33,943 bases of DNA from Cyclobacteriaceae bacterium (GTDB lineage Bacteria; Bacteroidota; Bacteroidia; Cytophagales; Cyclobacteriaceae), in assembly GCA_022841475.1 (NCBI GenBank), contig JALHRJ010000049.1, forward strand, positions 1-33,943. Direction: 5' to 3'. This document shows, piece after piece, positions 1 to 6,564 of the stretch. The notes under the pieces are model-generated. The model was not told the DNA's origin and ran no database searches. It was given only the letters and a program-made list of their open reading frames with translations. Both the position numbers and the translations under genes were made by a program. The first letter of the stretch is position 1. Each line of letters begins with the position of its first letter.

Positions 1-1539
1 AAAGTCATGATCGCGGGCCAGTTCTATAGGATGTGATTTCTTTAAGAAGGCAAATCCTTTCTTGGATATTTTAAGAACACCGATGTTGTCAATATCTTTT
101 TCCAGGTATTGATAGATCAGTGCCTGGCGTATAATAGACTTCCAGAAATCTTCATCTTGCTGATCGCCTTTGCCAAAGATTGACAAATCGAAATGGCCGT
201 AGCTTTTTACATATTCATCTTCTTTACCACGGATTACATTCACCAGGTGAGTTAGGTTGAATCGTTCGTTGGTTTGTTTCACTGCCTCAAGAACCATCTT
301 AACATATTCGGTTCCATCGAAGCGTTCGCGTGGATGCACACAATTATCGCACGAGCCACAATTATCTTCTTTATACTCTTCTCCAAAATAGTGTAGCAAT
401 TGTTTGCGTCTGCATACAGGAGATTCAGCGTAGAACTCCATTTCCTGTAAAAGCACCCTTGCGTTCTCTCGTTCTTGAACAGCCTTGTCTTTATTAAACT
501 TTTCGAGCTTAGTTAAATCATTATGACTATAGAACATGAGACAAACACCTTCCAAACCATCGCGTCCGCCCCGGCCTGTTTCCTGATAATATCCTTCCAA
601 AGATTTTGGAACATCGTAGTGAACAACAAACCGAACATCCGGCTTGTCGATACCCATGCCAAAGGCAATGGTTGCCACAATGATATCAACTTCTTCATTC
701 AGGAAGTCATCCTGATTTTTCATTCTCACATCCGGATCTAAGCCAGCATGATAGGGTGCTGCTTTAAATCCATTTACATTAATTAGCTGGGCAATCTCTT
801 CTACTTTTTTCCTGCTCAGGCAATAAATAATTCCTGATTTGCCCTTGTGTTCTTTTAAGAAGCGGATGAGTTGTTTTTTGGTTTCTTTTTTAGGCCGAAC
901 TTCATAATACAAATTCTTTCGGTTGAACGAAGAGATGAATACATCTGCTTCCTCCATTTGAAGATTTTTTTGAATGTCTATTTGAACTTTGGGAGTGGCT
1001 GTAGCCGTAAGCGCAATCACATTCATGTCGCCTAATTGGGCAATCATGGTTTTAATCTTTCGGTATTCAGGCCGGAAATCATGACCCCATTCTGAAATAC
1101 AATGTGCCTCATCAATCGCTACAAAGGATACCTTTACCTTTTGCAGAAATTCTATATTTTCTTCTTTGTTGAGTGACTCCGGGGCCACGTAAAGTAATTT
1201 CACAGCTCCGGTTACGCATTCCTTTTTTAAGCGGGTAATTTCGCCTTTACTCAAAGTCGAGTTTAAAAACCGCGCATTAATTCCATAAGCATTCAACTGA
1301 TCGACCTGATTTTTCATCAAGGCGATTAAAGGTGAAATTACGATTGCCAGCCCGTCTTTGATCATGGCGGGAAGCTGATAACACAGCGACTTGCCAGCCC
1401 CGGTAGGCATAATCACAAACGTATTCCTACCCCCTAATATATTTCTGATCACCACCTCCTGATTACCCCGGAATTGGCCGTATCCGAATATTTCCTTGAG
1501 TTTTACCTTTAATTCATCTTTCTCTTCTGCCACTATCAT
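1..1539 (-). CDS. recQ: ATP-dependent DNA helicase RecQ (partial, C-terminus beyond window)
   Basis: A 3'-5' superfamily 2 DNA helicase that unwinds recombination and repair intermediates in the cytoplasm. The frame is open from an ATG at 1539 to the window edge, giving 513 residues. Visible are the motif 0 glutamine region near residue 22 (FGYGQFRGNQ), Walker A PTGAGKS at 45-51, the DEAH box at 143-146 followed by CISEWGHDFRPEY, the TATATP motif, the ARF-like QETGRGGRDG motif, and the RecQ zinc-binding cysteines (CRR then CGSCDNC). The rest of the RQC domain and any HRDC domain, expected in a full-length protein of roughly 700 residues in this phylum, would lie left of base 1. The gene is divergent from kdsD across a 62 bp gap. 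Identity is very secure; only the C-terminal architecture is unknown. Confidence 0.95.
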   Translation of the reverse strand, partial: MIVAEEKDELKVKLKEIFGYGQFRGNQEVVIRNILGGRNTFVIMPTGAGKSLCYQLPAMIKDGLAIVISPLIALMKNQVDQLNAYGINARFLNSTLSKGEITRLKKECVTGAVKLLYVAPESLNKEENIEFLQKVKVSFVAIDEAHCISEWGHDFRPEYRKIKTMIAQLGDMNVIALTATATPKVQIDIQKNLQMEEADVFISSFNRKNLYYEVRPKKETKKQLIRFLKEHKGKSGIIYCLSRKKVEEIAQLINVNGFKAAPYHAGLDPDVRMKNQDDFLNEEVDIIVATIAFGMGIDKPDVRFVVHYDVPKSLEGYYQETGRGGRDGLEGVCLMFYSHNDLTKLEKFNKDKAVQERENARVLLQEMEFYAESPVCRRKQLLHYFGEEYKEDNCGSCDNCVHPRERFDGTEYVKMVLEAVKQTNERFNLTHLVNVIRGKEDEYVKSYGHFDLSIFGKGDQQDEDFWKSIIRQALIYQYLEKDIDNIGVLKISKKGFAFLKKSHPIELARDHDF

Positions 1540-1568
1540 GTTATCAACTAATAAAATTTTGATTTACT

Positions 1569-1576
1569 TATCTTTG
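1569..1576 (+). promoter_or_regulatory. Putative -7 promoter element for kdsD-manC
   Basis: TATCTTTG matches the Bacteroidota -7 consensus TAnnTTTG exactly and ends 25 nt before the kdsD start. No TTG -33 element sits at the usual 19-20 nt spacing, so this is a one-box prediction. Confidence 0.45.
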
Positions 1577-1601
1577 TGTCCTTCTTTAATCTCACAAGGC
1601 A

Positions 1602-2570
1602 TTGAATATAACAAAAAATATTAAACAAATTGCCAAGGATGCACTAATTAATGAGGCCCGGGCGGTTGAAAATCTCACCAATTATATCGACAACGATTTC
1701 GAGGCCTGTGTAAGGGAAATACTCCAATCCAAAGGCCGGGTAGTTATTACTGGTATCGGAAAAAGTGCCATCATCGCAAATAAAATTGTAGCCACTATGA
1801 ACTCTACCGGCACGCCTGCACTGTTTATGCATGCAGCCGATGCGATTCATGGTGACCTGGGAATGATTCAGGGTGAAGACATTGTTATTTGCCTTTCCAA
1901 AAGCGGCAATACACCCGAAATCAAAGTATTAGTGCCGCTTCTAAAACGGAGGGGTTCAAAACTTGTTGCTTTGGTAAGCAATAAGAATTCTTATTTGGCC
2001 GAGCATGCCGATTATGTTCTGAATGCTACCATTGCGGAAGAAGCTTGCCCAAATAATCTTGCCCCAACAACCAGTACAACAGCGCAATTAGCTTTGGGCG
2101 ATGCGCTGGCCATTTGCCTTTTGGAGCTTCGGGAATTTTCGAGTGAGGACTTTGCCAAATATCATCCAGGCGGTGCGTTGGGTAAGCAACTTTATCTAAA
2201 GGTGGAGGATGTATTTTCGAATAATCAGGTGCCTTTGGTAACTCCCGCCACTTCACTCAAGGATGTAATTCTTGAGATTTCCTCCAAGCGACTGGGGGCA
2301 ACTGCGGTGGTTGATGATGCTCACAACCTGCTCGGTATAATTACCGATGGTGACTTGCGAAGAATGCTGCAGAAAGAAAGTAATATTGCAACAATTAAGG
2401 CAGCCGAAATAATGACCCGCACCCCTAAAATGATAGATAAAGGAGAGTTTGCCGTCAAGGCTTTACAGGTAATGCAAGAAAACAATATTACACAACTGGT
2501 TGTAAAAGATGGACCCCGGGTTGTCGGCTTCATTCATCTCCACGACTTACTTAAGGAAGGCATCGTTTAA
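1602..2570 (+). CDS. kdsD: Arabinose-5-phosphate isomerase (KpsF/GutQ family)
   Basis: This enzyme converts D-ribulose 5-phosphate to D-arabinose 5-phosphate, the first step toward Kdo for the LPS core. It has 322 residues, normal for the family. An N-terminal SIS domain covers about 30-170, with GIGKS at 51-55, SGNTPE at 101-106, the PTTSTT stretch at 155-160 and HPGGALG at 188-194. Two CBS domains follow (about 205-260 and 268-320, with ITDGDLRR at 247-254). The start is a TTG at 1602: no in-frame ATG lies near it, and an AAGG lies just upstream. It is followed 36 bp later by manC, so both probably share one transcript. Because Kdo-8-phosphate synthase is not in the window, the physiological substrate is assigned from the family alone. 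Confidence 0.9.
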   Translation: MNITKNIKQIAKDALINEARAVENLTNYIDNDFEACVREILQSKGRVVITGIGKSAIIANKIVATMNSTGTPALFMHAADAIHGDLGMIQGEDIVICLSKSGNTPEIKVLVPLLKRRGSKLVALVSNKNSYLAEHADYVLNATIAEEACPNNLAPTTSTTAQLALGDALAICLLELREFSSEDFAKYHPGGALGKQLYLKVEDVFSNNQVPLVTPATSLKDVILEISSKRLGATAVVDDAHNLLGIITDGDLRRMLQKESNIATIKAAEIMTRTPKMIDKGEFAVKALQVMQENNITQLVVKDGPRVVGFIHLHDLLKEGIV

Positions 2571-2582
2571 TAACTTTCATCG

Positions 2583-2598
2583 CTCCTAACCATAGGAG
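2583..2598 (+). promoter_or_regulatory. Hairpin enclosing the manC Shine-Dalgarno sequence
   Basis: CTCCTA (2583-2588) and TAGGAG (2593-2598) form a perfect 6 bp stem with a 4-nt loop. The downstream arm contains AGGAG, placed 8 nt before the manC ATG at 2607. A canonical ribosome site is uncommon in this phylum, and here it would be base-paired. A regulatory role is inference. Confidence 0.4.
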
Positions 2599-2606
2599 AA
2601 TAACTC

Positions 2607-3683
2607 ATGAATAAAAATCTTTACGTAGTACTGATGGCCGGTGGTGTTGGCACCCGTTTCTGGCCCTATAGCCGCAACTCACAACCGAAACAATTTTTGG
2701 ATGTTTTGGGCACCGGTAAAACACTTCTGCAATCCAGTTACGAACGATTTATTCCACTTTGCCCGAAGGAGAATATTTACATTGTAACCAGTGATGAACA
2801 TGCAAATATTACGCACGAACAGATTCCGGACCTTGATCGTGGCCAGATACTTACTGAACCCATGCGGAAGAACACGGCCCCATGCATCGCCTATGCGGCC
2901 CATAAAATTTCTAAACTAAACTCGGACGCGGTTATGGTAGTCAGTCCGTCTGATCATCTCATTTTGAATGAAGCGGATTTTCAACAGACTATTGAGAAGT
3001 GCTATGAGATGGCTAAGGATCACGATAAGTTGATTACCCTCGGCATTAGACCCACCCGGCCTGAGACTGGCTATGGTTATATCCAATACATTGAAGGCAA
3101 GAACGCATTAAAAAAAGTAAAGACATTTACTGAAAAACCTGAACTGGCATTGGCAAAGACTTTTATCGAGAGCGGAGAGTTTGTTTGGAATGCAGGCATT
3201 TTTGTTTGGGCAGTAAAAGCTATTCATTCCTCTTTTCAAAAGTATTTGCCGGAAATGGCCGAAGTTTTTGAAGAGGCGGCTACCCGGTTTGACACGCCTG
3301 AAGAAAAAAAAGCACTTCAGACAGCTTACGCTCAAACAAAGAGTATTTCTATTGATTATGGAATCATGGAAAAAGCGGACAATGTGCATGTTTGGCTAAG
3401 TAATTTTGCCTGGTCTGATTTAGGTTCCTGGAATTCATTGCATGACAACTCGGTCAAAGACTCAGATAATAATGCCATTAGTGCTAACAGTCTGATTTAT
3501 GAAACCCGTAATAGTGTGGTGAAGGGTCCAAAAGATAAATTAATTGTTGTACAAGGTCTTAATGGATATTTGGTGGGAGCTTTTGATAATGTATTTATTG
3601 TTTGCGAAAAAGACAAAGAAGAATTGTTTCGCACATTCGTAAACGATTTGAAAAGCAGATCGAATGGAAATGATTATTTATAA
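2607..3683 (+). CDS. manC: Mannose-1-phosphate guanylyltransferase (GDP-mannose pyrophosphorylase)
   Basis: It makes GDP-mannose from mannose 1-phosphate and GTP, supplying mannose, fucose and related sugars to surface glycans. The nucleotidyltransferase signature AGGVGTRFWP is at 11-20 with the lysine of QPKQF at 28. PSDH is at 114-117, ETGYGYI at 153-159, FTEKP at 174-178 and WNAGIF at 194-199. At 358 residues it is the short monofunctional form without the C-terminal phosphomannose isomerase domain of longer ManC/AlgA proteins. The start is an ATG preceded by AGGAGAA six bases upstream. Its last 10 bases overlap the end of the convergent rlmB gene. The mannose specificity is well supported by the FWP and WNAG motifs. 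Confidence 0.92.
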   Translation: MNKNLYVVLMAGGVGTRFWPYSRNSQPKQFLDVLGTGKTLLQSSYERFIPLCPKENIYIVTSDEHANITHEQIPDLDRGQILTEPMRKNTAPCIAYAAHKISKLNSDAVMVVSPSDHLILNEADFQQTIEKCYEMAKDHDKLITLGIRPTRPETGYGYIQYIEGKNALKKVKTFTEKPELALAKTFIESGEFVWNAGIFVWAVKAIHSSFQKYLPEMAEVFEEAATRFDTPEEKKALQTAYAQTKSISIDYGIMEKADNVHVWLSNFAWSDLGSWNSLHDNSVKDSDNNAISANSLIYETRNSVVKGPKDKLIVVQGLNGYLVGAFDNVFIVCEKDKEELFRTFVNDLKSRSNGNDYL

Positions 3684-4414
3684 TTCTTCTGACGAATGGC
3701 TTCGTAAATAGAAACGCCTGCGGCTACGGATACATTCAATGAACTGATTTTACCTTTCATAGGAATTTTTGCCAAGTGATCGGCATCTCTCAGTAACTGA
3801 GGCGAGATACCATCTTCTTCCGAACCCATTATCAAGGCAAGGGGTGTGTTTAAGTCATAATCGTACAGAGCCTTATTCGCTTTTTCGGTACAGGCAATAA
3901 TCTGTACCCCGTTTTCCTTCAAAAACTGAATGGTTTTTTTCATGTCTTTAACGCGGCACACCGGTAAATGACTTAATGCACCCGCTGAGGTTTTCATTGC
4001 GTCTCCTGTGATTGGGGCATTACCTGAATCGCCCATAATGATGGCATCCAGACCTGCGCATTCTGCAGTGCGTGCAATAGCTCCGAAATTCCTGACATCG
4101 GTTACCCGATCAACAATTAACAGAAAAGGTTCGCGGCCTTGTTGGTAGGCAAGGTCAATGATGCCTTCCAGGCTAGCATACTTAACGGCTGCCAACAGGC
4201 AAATTACCCCCTGATGATTTTTGGTCGAGAGGCGATTAAGTTTTTCCTGAGGCACGAATGTAAAAGGCACTCCATTTGATTTGGCAACCTGAATAAGCTC
4301 TTTGATTAAATCATTGTTGAGGCCTGATTGAACGAAAATTTTTTCGATTTCACGCTTGGCATGAATGGCTTCCATCACGGCACGGGTGCCGAAGATCATT
4401 TCCGATTTTTCCAT
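3674..4414 (-). CDS. rlmB: 23S rRNA (guanosine-2'-O-)-methyltransferase, TrmH/SpoU family
   Basis: A SPOUT-class RNA 2'-O-ribose methyltransferase of 246 residues. The N-terminal substrate-binding domain (about 5-80) carries the family's start MIFGTRAVMEAI and the NHQGV element. The knotted catalytic domain has motif 1 at 102-116 (DRVTDVRNFGAIART), motif 2 at 196-203 (MGSEEDGI) and motif 3 at 218-232 (PMKGKISSLNVSVAAG-type, with the conserved asparagine at 227). The layout is that of RlmB, which modifies G2251 of 23S rRNA, but a tRNA target such as that of TrmH cannot be excluded from sequence alone. It lies 36 bp downstream of the GWxTD gene in the same direction, probably one transcript, and is convergent with manC. 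Confidence 0.88.
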   Translation of the reverse strand: MEKSEMIFGTRAVMEAIHAKREIEKIFVQSGLNNDLIKELIQVAKSNGVPFTFVPQEKLNRLSTKNHQGVICLLAAVKYASLEGIIDLAYQQGREPFLLIVDRVTDVRNFGAIARTAECAGLDAIIMGDSGNAPITGDAMKTSAGALSHLPVCRVKDMKKTIQFLKENGVQIIACTEKANKALYDYDLNTPLALIMGSEEDGISPQLLRDADHLAKIPMKGKISSLNVSVAAGVSIYEAIRQKNYK

Positions 4415-4450
4415 GAAGTAATTTGTTCAAAGATAGAAAAAGCCGACAAG

Positions 4451-5611
4451 CTAAAACCTACTTTTTCTCAATAGATCGACCTGGCTAAACCATGTTTCCA
4501 TGAAACGTTTATCCCGTAGCAGTACATAGTTATCAGGATCATACACGCTGCCACTTTTAACGAAGCTAAAACGTGTTTTAGAATTTTTGTAAAACCAGAC
4601 TTCACTGCCATCATTTACGCTTACCTCATCGGGCAAACCGAAAATGAGATAAATCATACCACGGTCTGTTTTCCAACCGGCTTTGAACGAACTGAAGTAT
4701 AAATTTGACAACTCCACCCTGCGAAAATAATTTCGGATAAATGTCTTTGCGCGTTCTTTATCGTTAGTGATATCGAGCACGACCTTATCAAACTTTGCTT
4801 TGTCCCCTTCGGCTTGCATGAGTTGTGCATATTCATCCTGCGTAGTAACAAAAATCATTGGTTCGATAAGATCCGAGATTGTGGAGAATTTAGGATAGAT
4901 TTTATCCACACCACGCATGGCAAAACCTTCGGCTGCACTTGTATCTTTTTGAAAAAGATAAAGGCCTTGTTGCCGTGGGGTAATAGTGCTGCCCGGTGCT
5001 ACTCTAAAAGAAGAATCATAAAACATGAACCGATCAGGTATAGATTCACGATCGGCAAAGGGAGGTAAGGCAGCGGGAAAATCCATTTTATAAAACGACA
5101 CAAACAACGGCCTGGAATCGATGCCTTGGACACGATATTCACTACCAATAGGCAGATATTTTTCTGTTATCAGTTCATTTCCTTTTTCAATCCATCCATT
5201 AACAGGATAGATAGGTTCGATTAACTTGAAGTAGATCCAACTTGTTTTGGTTTCCAGGTTGGTTACTTTAGCAATCAGTAACCACGGTTTTGTTGGGATT
5301 GGAAAAGTCAGTATTCCCTTTTTTGTTTTACTACTGGAAGTGCTTGCGCTATCGGATGGAACAGCAGTGCCTTCACGCTGTGTATAAGATTCACGCCTTT
5401 CCCAGGCGATAGAATAATTTTCAAGTGGAAATTGATTTGCAGTTAATGCATAAGATATTTTGAATTGATTTGCCTCTTTAATCACATGAAATGAAAACCG
5501 GGTTTCACTTTCCGGATTATAATTCTCCCGCAAATTGAGACTGGTAAGCGGTTGAGCTAATGAAATAGAAATAGGGAGGAAACAAATGAAAAACACCAAA
5601 TATCTTTGCAT
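4451..5611 (-). CDS. GWxTD domain-containing secreted protein
   Basis: A 386-residue protein with a clear signal peptide (residues 1-19, cleavage after SLA), so it is exported to the periplasm or beyond. The middle is beta-rich with no motif I can name. The C-terminus carries the GWxTD signature as GWKTD at 312-316, followed by RGMIYLIFGLPDEV, the core of the GWxTD domain (named for this motif; function unknown) that is common in Bacteroidota. There is no lipobox cysteine after the signal peptide. It is probably cotranscribed with rlmB, with no obvious functional link. The assignment to the domain family is firm; the role is unknown. Confidence 0.85.
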   Translation of the reverse strand: MQRYLVFFICFLPISISLAQPLTSLNLRENYNPESETRFSFHVIKEANQFKISYALTANQFPLENYSIAWERRESYTQREGTAVPSDSASTSSSKTKKGILTFPIPTKPWLLIAKVTNLETKTSWIYFKLIEPIYPVNGWIEKGNELITEKYLPIGSEYRVQGIDSRPLFVSFYKMDFPAALPPFADRESIPDRFMFYDSSFRVAPGSTITPRQQGLYLFQKDTSAAEGFAMRGVDKIYPKFSTISDLIEPMIFVTTQDEYAQLMQAEGDKAKFDKVVLDITNDKERAKTFIRNYFRRVELSNLYFSSFKAGWKTDRGMIYLIFGLPDEVSVNDGSEVWFYKNSKTRFSFVKSGSVYDPDNYVLLRDKRFMETWFSQVDLLRKSRF

Positions 5612-5664
5612 ACTATTGTTTTATCAACATATAAAGGTAAAACGATAATTCTAATGGATTGAGT

Positions 5665-5672
5665 TATTTTTG
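5665..5672 (+). promoter_or_regulatory. Putative -7 promoter element upstream of the 5690 methyltransferase
   Basis: TATTTTTG fits TAnnTTTG exactly and ends 17 nt before the start codon. It lies in the 78 bp divergent gap facing the GWxTD gene. No -33 TTG is present at the expected distance. Confidence 0.45.
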
Positions 5673-5689
5673 CGCGATTAAATTTTTCC

Positions 5690-6466
5690 ATGGCCTCCAT
5701 ATATACCACAGAAATCACTTCTGAATCAATTCCTTCAGATAATCCTATCCATCAGCGGCTTTTAAGGGCTTATGTGTTAGCTGCAGAGATAGTAACCGGC
5801 CACCTTCTGGAAGTGGGGTGTGGTGAAGGCCGGGGGATCGACTGGCTCTTGCCCAAGGTGACCCAATATACTGCCATCGATAAAATTGAGCCCGTGATCA
5901 AAACATTGCAAAAAAGGTACCCTTCAGCAAAGTTTTACAGTGGAAATATTCCCCCCCTTTCTGTTTTTGATGACAATAGTTTTGATTCTATTGTCAGTTT
6001 TCAGGTGATCGAACACATCCAAAATGATTCACTCTTCTTACAAGAAATCCATCGGGTGCTTAAACCAGGGGGCATGGCTTTATTAACTACGCCCAATAGG
6101 CCAATGTCTTTGTCACGTAATCCCTGGCATATTCGTGAGTACACCGGGCAGGAGCTATCTGCTTTGGCGAAGAAGTTTTTTGCTGAAGTTATTATGAAGG
6201 GAATTGCTGGAAACGAAAAGGTGATGGAGTATCACGATCGCAATAAAAAATCAGTAGACCGGCTTATGCGGTGGGATTTGTTAGATCTTCAGCATAAACT
6301 TCCTGCTGCCTTATTACGCTTACCTTATGAATTTATGAATCGGCTGAACCGGAATAAGCTAAAGGATGCCTCGGATGAGCTAGTGATGAGCATCCGACAG
6401 GAAGACTACCCCTTGACAGAGGTAGCCGACACTGCGCTTGATTTATTTTTGATTGTTCGTAAGTAA
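5690..6466 (+). CDS. Class I SAM-dependent methyltransferase
   Basis: A 258-residue Rossmann-fold methyltransferase of the Methyltransf_11/UbiE-like type. Motif I is LEVGCGEGRG at 40-49, the acidic residue ending strand 2 is in AIDKIEP at 62-68, motif II is FDSIVSFQVIEHI at 98-110, and the RVLKPGG signature is at 122-128, followed by LLTTPNRP. There is no signal peptide or membrane segment, so it is cytoplasmic. It stands alone on the + strand between two minus-strand genes, so its substrate cannot be read from context. Enzymes of this shape act on lipids, quinones, sugars or natural products; the nearby sugar genes do not settle this. Confidence 0.85.
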   Translation: MASIYTTEITSESIPSDNPIHQRLLRAYVLAAEIVTGHLLEVGCGEGRGIDWLLPKVTQYTAIDKIEPVIKTLQKRYPSAKFYSGNIPPLSVFDDNSFDSIVSFQVIEHIQNDSLFLQEIHRVLKPGGMALLTTPNRPMSLSRNPWHIREYTGQELSALAKKFFAEVIMKGIAGNEKVMEYHDRNKKSVDRLMRWDLLDLQHKLPAALLRLPYEFMNRLNRNKLKDASDELVMSIRQEDYPLTEVADTALDLFLIVRK

Positions 6467-6472
6467 AATTTT

Positions 6473-6549
6473 AACCGCAAAGCCGCGGAGACGCAAAACT
6501 TCTTTGATCTCCACAAGATAAAACTTAACGCCATTGCGCCTTGGCGGTT
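6473..6549. repeat. Imperfect inverted repeat with AACCGC ends
   Basis: The left arm (6473-6496) starts AACCGCAAAGCCGCGG and ends GACGCAA; the right arm (6534-6549) is TTGCGCCTTGGCGGTT. The outer 6 bases and the inner GCAA/TTGC are exact complements, with the left arm carrying about 8 extra bases. It is GC-rich against its surroundings and lies between the two convergent genes ending at 6466 and 6565. I recall similar AACCGC...GCAAAG elements between genes in other Bacteroidota, but that is from memory. Confidence 0.6.
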
Positions 6550-6564
6550 CTTATTAAGCTGATA

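Noticed and set aside
523..741. Short + and - strand reading frames at 513-741
   Set aside because: They lie inside the recQ coding frame, which is open from 1539 to the window edge with all helicase motifs. They have no recognisable motif.
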